13,214 nucleotides of DNA, taken from the NCBI GenBank assembly GCA_937959095.1, contig CALGLY010000156.1, forward strand, positions 1-13,214. The letters are read 5' to 3'. The first letter of the stretch is position 1; the number at the start of each line of letters is the position of its first letter. The DNA comes from an uncultured Saprospiraceae bacterium (lineage in GTDB: Bacteria; Bacteroidota; Bacteroidia; Chitinophagales; Saprospiraceae). Under the pieces are notes generated by a model that was not told the DNA's origin, did not search any database, and saw only the letters and a program-made list of their open reading frames with translations. Position numbers and translations under genes: made by a program. Below are positions 1 through 7,917 of this stretch, piece by piece.

Positions 1-567
1 GGTTGTCCTGATACGGATGGCGATGGTATTGCTGATGATGCCGACACTTGCCCTACAGAACCTGGACTAGAAGCACTTGCTGGTTGTCCTGATACAGATG
101 GCGATGGTATTGCTGATAGAGTTGATGATTGCCCAAATGAACTAGGAAGTAATACGGCTAATGGTTGCCCAGATGCGGATGGCGATGGCATAAAAGATGA
201 AGAAGATCAATGTCCAGAAGCAGTAGGAAGTCGAAGTCTAAGAGGTTGTCCAGACAAGGATGGCGATGGTATATCGGATAAGGACGATGAATGTCCTGAT
301 GAAGCTGGTGGAGCAGACTCGAATGGTTGTCCGAATGTGGATACAGATGGTGATGGGGTGAATGATATAGATGATAAATGCCCAGAGCAAGCGGGTACAG
401 TAGCTGCTATGGGTTGCCCTGATATAGATGGTGATGGTTTCGGGAATGACGATGATAGGTGCCCTGATTTAGCAGGTCCTTTCGATGGTTGCCCTGATAG
501 TGATGGAGATGGTATTGATGATTCTCGTGACCAATGTCCAAAGAGAGCAGGTTCTTCTTCTACCAAT
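1..567 (+). repeat. Seven tandem TSP3 coding repeats
   Basis: Seven units encode GCP-x-x-DGDG-type calcium loops, mostly with an 81-bp period (27 codons); unit five is 87 bp and unit six 75 bp. The DNA at 1-36 and 82-117 differs at only one position in 36, so these two units may have duplicated or been homogenised recently. The array probably extends left of the window. Confidence 0.9.
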
Positions 568-969
568 GGTTGCCCAGAAGTGATTAAGAGAGTAGAAAGT
601 GAGATTGCGTCTTCTGATCTTGATATATTGAGATATGCCATGCAAAATATCAAATTCGAATCGGGCGGAGCGCGAGTACGTACTCACCTGAAACCAATTT
701 TAGCAGATGTGGCAGAAGTAATGCGTCGCTATCCTGAGTATAATCTTCGTATTAGCGGACACACTGATAATCAAGGGAATTCAATAGCCAATAGAGAATT
801 ATCAGAACTACGTGCTGCTTCTTGTTTCAAGCATGTGGTACGAAACGGTATTTCTGCGGATCGCATTATGTATGCGGGCTACGGAGATGAACGCCCTGTA
901 GCAGATAATAGTAGCTCGGAAGGACGAAGACAAAATCGTAGAGTTGAATTTGAATTATACAGACGATAG
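1..969 (+). CDS. OmpA-family outer membrane protein with TSP3 calcium-binding repeats (5' end missing)
   Basis: The frame is open from the first base, so the gene starts outside the window; 322 residues are visible before the TAG stop. Residues 1-189 are seven TSP3-type repeats that begin GCP and carry a DxDGDG calcium-binding core. They are 27 residues long except the fifth (29) and sixth (25). Residues ~198-322 form an OmpA C-terminal (peptidoglycan-binding) domain with GHTDNQG, LSELRA and NRRVEF. Asp256 and Arg271 are 15 residues apart, the same spacing as the diaminopimelate-binding Asp/Arg pair known in OmpA proteins. The family normally has an N-terminal beta-barrel or other outer-membrane module, not visible here; the repeats would form a rigid calcium-dependent spacer in the periplasm and the last domain would hold the protein to peptidoglycan. 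The inner ATG at 337 lies inside the repeats and is not the start. The family call is secure; the specific role is unknown. Confidence 0.93.
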   Translation, partial: GCPDTDGDGIADDADTCPTEPGLEALAGCPDTDGDGIADRVDDCPNELGSNTANGCPDADGDGIKDEEDQCPEAVGSRSLRGCPDKDGDGISDKDDECPDEAGGADSNGCPNVDTDGDGVNDIDDKCPEQAGTVAAMGCPDIDGDGFGNDDDRCPDLAGPFDGCPDSDGDGIDDSRDQCPKRAGSSSTNGCPEVIKRVESEIASSDLDILRYAMQNIKFESGGARVRTHLKPILADVAEVMRRYPEYNLRISGHTDNQGNSIANRELSELRAASCFKHVVRNGISADRIMYAGYGDERPVADNSSSEGRRQNRRVEFELYRR

Positions 970-970
970 A

Positions 971-1036
971 ATGTTGAAATGCTATTGATACAATGCTGTA
1001 ATGTTTTTCTATTATTACATTGTATCATTTCAGCAT
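971..1036. repeat. Imperfect inverted repeat/hairpin downstream of the OmpA gene
   Basis: GATACAATG (987-995) pairs perfectly with CATTGTATC (1018-1026). Outside it, 971-980 pairs with 1027-1036 with one G-T pair, leaving a six-base bulge (981-986) on the left arm. No U-run follows the right arm, so it is not a standard terminator. It may protect the 3' end of the OmpA mRNA or be a remnant repeat. Confidence 0.6.
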
Positions 1037-1077
1037 TATCGCATTATTATAAAAAGCTTACACACAAAACACGGAAA

Positions 1078-1111
1078 GTCGGATGCTCTTAACAGAGCAT
1101 TCGGCTTTTTT
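1078..1111 (+). terminator. Rho-independent terminator of the OmpA gene
   Basis: A 12-bp stem (1078-1089 with 1094-1105, two G-U pairs, core ATGCTCT/AGAGCAT) closes a four-base loop TAAC and is followed directly by six T (1106-1111). It sits about 110 bases after the OmpA stop and ends that transcript before the protease gene. Confidence 0.88.
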
Positions 1112-1250
1112 ATTCTATTTTACGACAAAACAGAATTTATTACTTATAATCAAAAAATTATTCCCCTAAAATATCATAACTTAGCATCCCGTCGTTCCTA
1201 AACTACCGTAATTAAACTTAGATTTCAATACTTTTCTAGTTAGACAGATA

Positions 1251-1277
1251 AATGCAAGCTGCTTCACAACTTGCATT
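1251..1277. repeat. Short hairpin in the probable protease leader
   Basis: AATGCAAG (1251-1258) is the exact reverse complement of CTTGCATT (1270-1277), with an 11-base loop. It lies 25 bases before the preferred ATG at 1303. It could affect translation or be an operator; there is no further evidence. Confidence 0.4.
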
Positions 1278-1302
1278 ATACATAAAAAACAATCCTTACA
1301 AT

Positions 1303-4300
1303 ATGCGTATAACAATCGCTACTTTAGGACTTTTATTGCCGTTTTTCCTGTTGGCACAAGTCACTTTCAATGATAAAGTCTCTCCCAATTTGCAAGAGCA
1401 AATTAATACAAATCCCGATGCTTATCACCATATCTATGTAATGCTAGAAGAGCAGATAAAACTGGAAGATTGGCAACAAAAACTCCAAGTAAAAAATATA
1501 GATAATACAGAGGTCTATGCCCAAATACTGAATGAATTAGAGGACATAGCAAATAATTCGCAAGCTCCACTTTTGCCGCGCTTATATGCCATGCAAGAAG
1601 AGGTAATGCAAGAAAGTATCGTATCACTTTGGATAACAAATGTCATACAACTGAAAGCAAAAGTAACTGCCATTGAAAGTATCAGTAAATGGACAGAAGT
1701 ACACTTACTCGAATCTGTAGAACAGCAAGTGCTATTTGATGCAGAAGAAAAAAGAACAGCAAGTGCGCCTATACCTGATGGCTCGGAACCAGGTCTGCAT
1801 ACTATCAATGCCCATAAATTGTGGGAAATGAATTACACAGGCTATGGTACTAAAGTCTTGGTAGTAGATAGTGGAACGAGTAATACGCATCCTGCTTTAC
1901 GCCCAAACTATTGGGGAAATAATGTACCAACTAGCCAAGCATGGACAGGCAACGAACGCCCCGAAACCTGTGACGAACACGGCACACTAGTAGCAGGTGT
2001 GGCAGTTGGTTTAGATCGCACAACCAATGATACAGTGGGTGTAGCTCCAGATGCGCGTTGGATGAGTGCACCGATTAACTTCGGTGGATGTTCTCTAGGA
2101 CAAGAAACACTTAGTGGCTTACAAGTCTTTCAATGGGCAATAAATCCTGATGGAGACCCAAATACCGTCGCTGATCGTCCTGATGTAATAAATAATTCGT
2201 GGGGAAATACCAATGCTGCTTGTGATAGGCTTTATGAATCTTCCTTATGTATTTTAGAGGCCTTGAATATAGCTGTGGTGTGGGCCGCAGGCAACTCTGG
2301 TGAAGATGGAGCTATGAGCATATATGGCTCACAAAACATCAATAAAACCCTCGTTAATTCATTTACAGTAGGCTATTTGAATGGCACTACTTTAGTAATA
2401 TCAGATGACTCTAGTACTGGTCCGTCTTATTGTCCTGGCTCGGATAGCAGTCTACGTATAAAGCCCGAAGTAGTTGCACCAGGGCAAAGTATCCGCACTA
2501 CAAATCCAGCAGGAAATTATGGAACAGTTAGTGGTACTTCTTTTTCTTCTCCGCATGTGGCAGGCGCGCTTCTGTTACTTAGAGAAGCCTTCCCTGAAGT
2601 AAGTTCAGAAGATTTGAAATTGGCCCTTTATTATTCTGCACGTGATTTAGGACCAGAAGGGGAAGATAATATCTATGGCAACGGACTAGTCGATGTATTC
2701 GCAGCCTATAACTACCTTATCAATACAGGAAATACGCCTACTCCACCCGTTAGCGCAGACAATGAAGTATTGATGGTAGATATTAGTACCGAGCGACCTG
2801 TGCATTGTCGAGGTGCAATAGAAGTGATGATGGCTTTTGAGAATGTAGGATTAAATAATCTACAGACTTTAGATATTGAATATTATTTGAATGGCGATTC
2901 TGATAATAGCGTACAGACGAATTGGACGGGCAATTTGGGGAAAAACAATGTCGAACGATTTACATTAGTACAATTAGAAGGACTACCAGCAGGTGAGCAG
3001 GAACTTACAATCAAGATTAGTAATCCGAATGGACAAGAAGATGTACGGCATTTAAATAATGTCATGAAACATTACATTCAAATAGCAGACCTTGATTATG
3101 TGGATGTGACAGTAAGTCCACAATATGAAAGCACGGTATGTCAAAATAGTCGTGTAGTACTAGAAAACAATACCGAGCTTGCCGATAATCAGACTATCAC
3201 ATGGTATGATCGTCCTACTACCTCTATAATAAGTCAAGGAAGATTAGGCGAAGGGAGTCCCTTCCTAACTGACCCGATTACAGAAGCTACTACCTTCTAC
3301 GCCGACATTATCACAACAAGCAAAGTAGGGCTAACTGAACCAGGAGATAATCAAGCATCTGCCCATACTTCGCAAGGCATTTCTTTTGAAGTATTGAGTC
3401 CACTCACCTTATCTTCAGTAAAGGTCTTTTCAGAAAATGGTGGTGGGCATTTTTTTCAAATTTTAGACTCTGGTGGCAGCTCAATCACAAGAAAAATAAA
3501 AACATTAGCAGCAGGAGAAAATACAATCGTATTAGGCCAAAACTTAGAAATCGGAACCTATTCTATCATTTTATCGGAGCCTGTATCGGCAGATAAAAAG
3601 TTAAAGATTTCTACTTCCGCTAGTTTCCCCTACGAAGTGGCTGATATTATCCGCCTTAATAGCTCTGTAACTTCTACAGGAAATACGACAACACTACATT
3701 ATTTTTACTTCTATGATTTTGAAGTAAAATCGCTGCATGCTTGCGGGCGCACCGAAGTGCCTGTGGATGTAAATAATAATACTGCTCCTACAGCAGGCTT
3801 TACGATTTCCGCAGAAGTTGTGGCATTAGATGAAAGTGGTGAAATATCTTTTACTAGCACGACTAACAACGGACTAACACAGTACTGGGATTTCGGGGAT
3901 GGAACACAAAGCAATAGCACCAATCCCACACATACCTATAGCCAAGCAGGTGCGTATATAGTAACACAAACGGTAACGAATGCTGCTGGATGTTCCGACG
4001 CTGTCCAAAAAACGATTGAGGTACTAGATAGCTTCGATACGACTTCTACAGATGAGGTAGATGATACCAATTTAGTCACTATTTTCCCTAATCCTACTTC
4101 TGATTATGTGTTTCTGCAAACACGCCGAGCACAACGGGTAGAAGTAGAACTAACTGATTTATTTGGTCGGCAAATGAACGTAGAAACAAAGCGACCAAAT
4201 GCGACAGGAATGCGGCTAAACACTAAGAACTTAGCAAGTGGCATCTACTACCTTATCATTCAAATTGATGGAAAAAAGATAGTAAAAAAGCTAGTAAAAG

Positions 4301-4305
4301 CTTAG
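1303..4305 (+). CDS. Secreted subtilisin-like (S8) serine protease with PKD and T9SS sorting domain
   Basis: Starting at ATG 1303 the protein is 1000 residues and opens with a normal signal peptide (MRITIATLGLLLPFFLLAQ); the in-frame ATG at 1252 would add 17 residues ahead of it and is less likely. Residues ~21-165 look like a propeptide. The S8 catalytic domain (~170-480) has Asp189 in VVDSGTS, His226 in DEHGT, oxyanion Asn331 in AAGNSG and Ser413 in GTSFSSPHVAG, so the triad is complete. A CARDB-like stretch, an Ig-like segment with a TWYD motif, and a PKD domain (YWDFGDGT at ~861) follow. The last ~75 residues (IFPNP at ~928, ending KIVKKLVKA) are a type A T9SS sorting domain. The protein should cross the inner membrane by Sec and the outer membrane by T9SS, ending surface-anchored or released. 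The likely role is breakdown of external protein; the substrate is unknown. Family assignment is very firm. Confidence 0.95.
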   Translation: MRITIATLGLLLPFFLLAQVTFNDKVSPNLQEQINTNPDAYHHIYVMLEEQIKLEDWQQKLQVKNIDNTEVYAQILNELEDIANNSQAPLLPRLYAMQEEVMQESIVSLWITNVIQLKAKVTAIESISKWTEVHLLESVEQQVLFDAEEKRTASAPIPDGSEPGLHTINAHKLWEMNYTGYGTKVLVVDSGTSNTHPALRPNYWGNNVPTSQAWTGNERPETCDEHGTLVAGVAVGLDRTTNDTVGVAPDARWMSAPINFGGCSLGQETLSGLQVFQWAINPDGDPNTVADRPDVINNSWGNTNAACDRLYESSLCILEALNIAVVWAAGNSGEDGAMSIYGSQNINKTLVNSFTVGYLNGTTLVISDDSSTGPSYCPGSDSSLRIKPEVVAPGQSIRTTNPAGNYGTVSGTSFSSPHVAGALLLLREAFPEVSSEDLKLALYYSARDLGPEGEDNIYGNGLVDVFAAYNYLINTGNTPTPPVSADNEVLMVDISTERPVHCRGAIEVMMAFENVGLNNLQTLDIEYYLNGDSDNSVQTNWTGNLGKNNVERFTLVQLEGLPAGEQELTIKISNPNGQEDVRHLNNVMKHYIQIADLDYVDVTVSPQYESTVCQNSRVVLENNTELADNQTITWYDRPTTSIISQGRLGEGSPFLTDPITEATTFYADIITTSKVGLTEPGDNQASAHTSQGISFEVLSPLTLSSVKVFSENGGGHFFQILDSGGSSITRKIKTLAAGENTIVLGQNLEIGTYSIILSEPVSADKKLKISTSASFPYEVADIIRLNSSVTSTGNTTTLHYFYFYDFEVKSLHACGRTEVPVDVNNNTAPTAGFTISAEVVALDESGEISFTSTTNNGLTQYWDFGDGTQSNSTNPTHTYSQAGAYIVTQTVTNAAGCSDAVQKTIEVLDSFDTTSTDEVDDTNLVTIFPNPTSDYVFLQTRRAQRVEVELTDLFGRQMNVETKRPNATGMRLNTKNLASGIYYLIIQIDGKKIVKKLVKA

Positions 4306-4351
4306 AGTATGTTAAAAAGAAGGCTTAAAACCCTCCTTTAACAACCTATGG

Positions 4352-4382
4352 ATTGCTTCTAATGTCATTTTACTGTAATTTG
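4352..4382 (+). promoter_or_regulatory. Possible Bacteroidota promoter of the peroxidase gene
   Basis: ATTG at 4352-4355, a 20-base spacer, then TAATTTG at 4376-4382, close to the Bacteroidota consensus TTTG-N19/20-TAnnTTTG but one base short in the -7 box. It lies 28 bases before the ATG at 4411, leaving a short leader with the purine run AAAAAAGAG in ribosome-binding position. Confidence 0.42.
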
Positions 4383-4410
4383 CAAATTCAACCTAAAAAA
4401 GAGTCTAAAC

Positions 4411-5586
4411 ATGAAACGAATATTCTTATACTCCAGTCTTCTTGTAATGGCACTATTCATCGTTACAAGCTGCATCAAATTTGAAGAAGAATTAGACACT
4501 GCAGTACTTGTTCCGGATTTACCTGAGCAAGCTTATGACTATATAAGTTTAGCAAACAAAATTGACTCCAAAATACTAGGTGGGCAATTTGATAATAGTT
4601 TCGATTCATTTGGACCCAACGGTTCTTTCAATCAAATACCTATAAATAACGACCAAGCAACCCTTGGACGTGTCCTCTTCTACGATCAGCACCTTTCCTT
4701 GAATGATGCCGTATCTTGTGCTTCTTGTCATCAGCAAGATAAAGCCTTCGCGGATGGAAAAGCAGCAAGTATAGGCTTTGGTGGAAAAGTAACGCCACGT
4801 AACTCGATGGCTATCGTGAATGTTCGTGCAAACAACAACCTATTTTGGGACTCTAGAGTACCAAACTTGACTCAATTGATACTAGAACCTGTACAGAATC
4901 ATATCGAAATGGGTATGGAATCTGTGGTACAACTAGAAAAGAAACTCGCAGAAGTAGATTACTACCCTGCTCTATTCGAGAAAGCGTATGGCGATCCTAG
5001 CATTACAGGTGAACGTATCTCAAATTCTGTAGCACAATTTCTTTCTACGATTGCTTCTACCGATGCTAAATTCGACCAAGTAAGAGAAGGAGAAGCGAGT
5101 TTTTCTCCATTGGAACAACTCGGTGAACAACTCTTCTTTAGCCCACGTACACAATGTGGCTCTTGTCATGCTGGCGCGAATTTCAGCGCACCAGATTTCC
5201 CTGGCGGAGAATATGGCGATAACAACTTTTCATTCAATTCAAGCGAGAGTCCAAAAGGCACAGCAAATATTGGATTGGATATTATTTACGATGATAATGG
5301 ACGTAGTGATGGCAAGTTCAAAATTCCATCGCTTCGCAATGTAGGTCTGACTGCTCCTTATATGCACGATGGACGTTTCGAGACACTGAAAGAAGTAGTA
5401 GAACATTACGATGGTAAGATTCAACTACATGAAGATTTGGATGATAAATTCCTAGATGATAGAGGCGAACCAATTCGTTTGAATTTATCAGACCTTGAGA
5501 AGCAAGCCCTCGTAGCATTTCTACATACATTAACGGATGAGCATATCACAAGTGATGTACGTTACTCTGATCCGTTTAACAACTAG
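4411..5586 (+). CDS. Di-haem cytochrome c peroxidase (CcpA/MauG family) lipoprotein
   Basis: This 391-residue protein reduces hydrogen peroxide to water with electrons from small cytochromes or other periplasmic donors, if it acts like its family (EC 1.11.1.5). The N-terminus is a lipoprotein signal with lipobox VTSC; Cys21 would be lipidated, anchoring the enzyme in the periplasm. Two haem c sites are present: C103-A-S-C106-H107 and C249-G-S-C252-H253. The family motif LFWDSR follows the first haem, and PYMHDGRF follows the second; Met318 there is the expected distal ligand of the C-terminal high-potential haem. The length fits the family. It stands alone between a probable promoter and a strong terminator. 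MauG-type oxidases of other substrates share this fold, so peroxidase activity is inferred rather than seen. Confidence 0.92.
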   Translation: MKRIFLYSSLLVMALFIVTSCIKFEEELDTAVLVPDLPEQAYDYISLANKIDSKILGGQFDNSFDSFGPNGSFNQIPINNDQATLGRVLFYDQHLSLNDAVSCASCHQQDKAFADGKAASIGFGGKVTPRNSMAIVNVRANNNLFWDSRVPNLTQLILEPVQNHIEMGMESVVQLEKKLAEVDYYPALFEKAYGDPSITGERISNSVAQFLSTIASTDAKFDQVREGEASFSPLEQLGEQLFFSPRTQCGSCHAGANFSAPDFPGGEYGDNNFSFNSSESPKGTANIGLDIIYDDNGRSDGKFKIPSLRNVGLTAPYMHDGRFETLKEVVEHYDGKIQLHEDLDDKFLDDRGEPIRLNLSDLEKQALVAFLHTLTDEHITSDVRYSDPFNN

Positions 5587-5608
5587 AATCTTTCGTTTTT
5601 TTTCTTTC

Positions 5609-5652
5609 ATTAGAGCTTGTTGATAACACATCAACAAGCTCTAATTATTTTA
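5609..5652 (+). terminator. Strong Rho-independent terminator after the peroxidase gene
   Basis: A perfect 16-bp stem (5609-5624 with 5630-5645; core AGAGCTTGTTGAT) with a five-base loop AACAC is followed by the T-rich TATTTT. It starts 23 bases after the peroxidase stop. A T-rich tract (5591-5608) precedes it, so on the minus strand only A residues follow and it acts mainly in the + direction. Confidence 0.9.
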
Positions 5653-5688
5653 GGCAACATTTAAGGAAAAAATCCGTACTTTCCCCCA

Positions 5689-6885
5689 ATGAAGAGAAGC
5701 AGTCCATGGCTTTTTCGATGCTTATATTTCCTAATTTTCATTGCCCTTTTTGGGAATTTCATTGCAAATGAAAAGCCTATCTTATGCAAAATAGAAGGCA
5801 CATGGTATTTTCCTGCCTTCAAAGAATATGCTGTCGATCTAGGACTAGATGAATGGGAAGCTAAATTCGTAAATACGCCTTGGCAAGAGCAAACCTATGA
5901 CTTTCGGCTACTCGCTCCTATCCCCTACTCTGCTGATACGCAAGATAAAAAGAATACGAAATTCGTTAGTCCTGTAGGTACTCAAGAAATAACAAGTTGG
6001 CGATACCGACATTGGTTAGGTACGGATAGACTTGGTCGCGATGTGCTTGCGGGTATGGTAGCAGGCACGCGCACTGCGCTCCTTGTCGGCTTAATCGCGA
6101 TGAGTATTGCTAGTGCTATTGGGATATTTCTGGGCGCATTAGCGGGATATTTCGGTAATGAACGCGTCCAAACACCACTCATTCGCTTCCTGATGACCTT
6201 ATTGGGACTGGGGCTTGGCTTTTTCTACGCCTTTATCAGCAGAAGTTATATCCTCCAAACAAGCACTAATCTGTTCTTAGAAGTCTTGAAAAGTATCTTA
6301 GTACTAATTTTTATCACCGCACTATTCAATGCGCTAGGTTGGACATTGGGCAAGCTTCCTTTTTTAAAGAAAAAAGTATTCATTCCCTTCGATACCATCG
6401 TGATGCGCCTTATTGAAGTATTCAGGAGTATCCCCGCCATTTTGATTATTCTTTCTACATTGGCTTTGCTCAAAAAACCGTCCATTTTCCACATTATGTT
6501 CATCATAGGTTTCATTGCGTGGCCTTCTATTGCCCGTTTCATTCGAGCAGAATTATTACGCATTCGGCAGTTAGAATATATAGAAGCCGCACGCGCAATT
6601 GGGCTTCCTGAATGGCGTATTTTGCTGCGTCATGCCATCCCGAATGCTTTACCGCCTGTCCTTATCACCATTGCCTTTGGTATTGCCTCTGCTATTTTAC
6701 TAGAGGCTGCGCTGTCTTTTCTAGGAATCGGTGTAGATGTGAATACGATTACTTGGGGTTCTATGCTCCGTGTATCAAAAATAAGTGCTTGGTGGATGGT
6801 TATTTTCCCTGGCCTTGCCATTTTCTTCACGGTTACCGTCTTCAATTTGCTAGGCGATCAATTGAGCGTGAATCGAGATAGTTAA
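5689..6885 (+). CDS. ABC transporter permease, OppC/DppC/YejE type
   Basis: A 398-residue inner-membrane permease of the peptide/nickel/microcin C importer class. One membrane helix lies at ~10-26, then a long periplasmic segment containing WYFPAF (~39-44), which recalls YejE-type permeases. The signature HWLGTDRLGRDVL (108-120) starts the conserved core, and the EAA loop that docks the ATPase is EAARAIGLPEW (299-309) followed by RHAIPN. Core helices lie at ~127-154, 245-261, 267-283, 321-345 and 367-390. Residues ~157-232 are extra compared with ordinary OppC proteins, which go almost directly from GYFG to the MRLIEVFRSIPA region, and include two hydrophobic stretches (~165-185 and ~198-220). 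No binding protein, second permease or ATPase is in the window, so the partners are encoded elsewhere. The substrate cannot be told; an oligopeptide is the family default. Confidence 0.88.
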   Translation: MKRSSPWLFRCLYFLIFIALFGNFIANEKPILCKIEGTWYFPAFKEYAVDLGLDEWEAKFVNTPWQEQTYDFRLLAPIPYSADTQDKKNTKFVSPVGTQEITSWRYRHWLGTDRLGRDVLAGMVAGTRTALLVGLIAMSIASAIGIFLGALAGYFGNERVQTPLIRFLMTLLGLGLGFFYAFISRSYILQTSTNLFLEVLKSILVLIFITALFNALGWTLGKLPFLKKKVFIPFDTIVMRLIEVFRSIPAILIILSTLALLKKPSIFHIMFIIGFIAWPSIARFIRAELLRIRQLEYIEAARAIGLPEWRILLRHAIPNALPPVLITIAFGIASAILLEAALSFLGIGVDVNTITWGSMLRVSKISAWWMVIFPGLAIFFTVTVFNLLGDQLSVNRDS

Positions 6886-6945
6886 AATGAAAATAGCAAT
6901 GAAAAAAAATCTAATCAAGCATTGGGAATTGTTATCTACATTGCC

Positions 6946-7701
6946 TTACACGCGCACGACTACGCCTTTCTCGTTCAAGTAGTTTTTCAAGTCTAAAATT
7001 TCTATTTCTTTGAAGTGAAAAATACTTGCTGCCAAACCTGCATCGGCTTTGCCTTCCGTGAAAACTTCGTGGAAATGCTCCATCGTGCCTGCCCCACCCG
7101 ATGCAATGATTGGAATATTGAGCAAGTCCGATAAATGCGCCAGTGCTGTATTCGCAAAACCTGCCTTTGTCCCATCATTATCCATGGAAGTGAATAGGAT
7201 TTCACCTGCACCTCTATCCGCACATTCTTTCGCCCAAGCGAAGAGTTTTTTATCGGTCATTTTGCGTCCGCCACTCACATGCACCATCCATTCTTCCGCC
7301 ACTTGTCGAGCATCAATCGCTACTACTACAAATTGGCTTCCGAAGCGTTTCGCCAAGTCTTCTATCAGCGCAGAATTTCGCACGGCTGCCGAATTTATAG
7401 AGACCTTATCTGCTCCCGATTCAAGTAAAATTTCGGCATCTGCTACCGAACCTATGCCACCGCCAATCGTGAATGGGATATTGAGATTTTTTGCAATTTT
7501 CCGAGCTAAAGCAGAGAGGGTTTTGCGCTTTTCGTGCGTCGCTGTAATATCCAAAAAGACCAATTCATCTGCGCCTTTTTCGCTATAAATCGCGCCTAGT
7601 TCCACAGGGTCACCTGCATCGCGAAGGTCTACGAAATTTACGCCTTTCACGGTGCGGCCGTCTTTTATATCTAAGCAAGGAATGATGCGTTTTGCGAGCA
7701 T
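6946..7701 (-). CDS. hisF: Imidazole glycerol phosphate synthase cyclase subunit HisF
   Basis: HisF uses ammonia from its glutaminase partner HisH to turn PRFAR into imidazole glycerol phosphate and AICAR, in histidine synthesis in the cytoplasm. Started at the ATG at 7701 the protein has 251 residues, the usual family length, and begins [16 protein letters not shown]. The two catalytic aspartates fall at exactly the classical positions, Asp11 (CLDIKDGR) and Asp130 (VVAIDAR). The phosphate-binding loops FTIGGGIG (77-84) and IIASGGAG are intact. An upstream in-frame start at 7761 would add 20 unconserved residues and would start within the probable promoter, so it is rejected. No hisH, hisA or other his gene is adjacent, which is unusual because hisHAFI are generally together in Bacteroidota. 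The identification is very firm. Confidence 0.97.
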   Translation of the reverse strand: MLAKRIIPCLDIKDGRTVKGVNFVDLRDAGDPVELGAIYSEKGADELVFLDITATHEKRKTLSALARKIAKNLNIPFTIGGGIGSVADAEILLESGADKVSINSAAVRNSALIEDLAKRFGSQFVVVAIDARQVAEEWMVHVSGGRKMTDKKLFAWAKECADRGAGEILFTSMDNDGTKAGFANTALAHLSDLLNIPIIASGGAGTMEHFHEVFTEGKADAGLAASIFHFKEIEILDLKNYLNEKGVVVRV

Positions 7702-7731
7702 TTGTAGTGGTATTTTATCATCTATGAGCTG

Positions 7732-7762
7732 CAAAGGACGATATAAAACAGCAGATTTCAAA
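7732..7762 (-). promoter_or_regulatory. Probable hisF promoter
   Basis: Read on the minus strand, TTTG (7762-7759) is followed after 19 bases by GTCCTTTG (7739-7732). The -33 box and the TTTG half of the -7 box match the Bacteroidota consensus; the TA half does not. Transcription would start around 7725, upstream of the ATG at 7701 but downstream of the alternative start at 7761, supporting the shorter HisF. Confidence 0.45.
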
Positions 7763-7785
7763 TTTGATTTCAGTCAAAAATAAAA

Positions 7786-7889
7786 GGCTCTTTGACAATT
7801 TTTGCCACGGACATAAATTAAATCAAAAAAGCGATTGATAATGAGCGTTTTGATTTGATTTTGTTCGTGGCAAAAATTGTCAAAGAGCC
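7786..7889. repeat. 104-bp long inverted repeat between hisF and the oxidoreductase gene
   Basis: The 24-base arms 7786-7809 and 7866-7889 (outer end GGCTCTTTGACAATTTTTG) are perfect reverse complements. Inside, AAATCAAAA (7820-7828) pairs with TTTTGATTT (7848-7856), leaving a loop of about 19 bases. It lies in the divergent gap, 84 bases before the hisF ATG and 28 bases before the oxidoreductase ATG, so it must overlap the control region of the latter. Neither arm is followed by a long U-run. Candidates are a MITE-like mobile repeat, a dispersed intergenic palindrome, or a regulatory hairpin. No clear target-site duplication is seen at the edges. Confidence 0.85.
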
Positions 7890-7917
7890 AAATAAATTAG
7901 CTAAACAAGCTTGACTT

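Larger units (their letters stand above)
970..1302. other. Intergenic region between the OmpA and protease genes
   Basis: A 333-base stretch with no convincing gene. It holds a long imperfect hairpin (971-1036), an intrinsic terminator (1078-1111), a possible promoter -7 box TACTTTTC (1229-1236, seven of eight matches to TAnnTTTG but no clear -33 box), and a small hairpin (1251-1277) in the presumed leader of the protease gene. An open frame at 1001-1201 runs through the terminator stem and has no protein-like features, so it is not called. Confidence 0.75.

Noticed and set aside
207..653. Minus-strand open frame across the TSP3 repeats
   Set aside because: It is low-complexity (Ser/Pro/Gly-rich) and is just the complement of the repeated GCPDxDGDG coding units.
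1001..1201. 66-residue open frame after the OmpA gene
   Set aside because: It runs through the terminator hairpin and its T-run, has no recognisable domain, and has no promoter or ribosome site.
1252..1302. Upstream ATG of the protease at 1252
   Set aside because: It would put 17 residues before a clean signal peptide and overlaps a hairpin; ATG 1303 gives a normal Sec signal.
4310..4345. Possible terminator after the protease gene
   Set aside because: The stem is short, with a bulge and a mismatch, and no T-run follows.
7049..7588. 179-residue plus-strand open frame opposite hisF
   Set aside because: hisF is complete and conserved on the other strand, and this translation resembles no family.
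7792..7819. TTGACA-N16-TAAATT resembling a sigma-70 promoter inside the inverted repeat
   Set aside because: Bacteroidota use a different primary promoter consensus, and the TTGACA appears symmetrically in both arms, so it is likely part of the repeat by chance.
7777..7898. Target-site duplication around the 104-bp inverted repeat
   Set aside because: The flanks are both A/T-rich but no direct repeat sits exactly at both edges, so insertion by a transposase is not shown.
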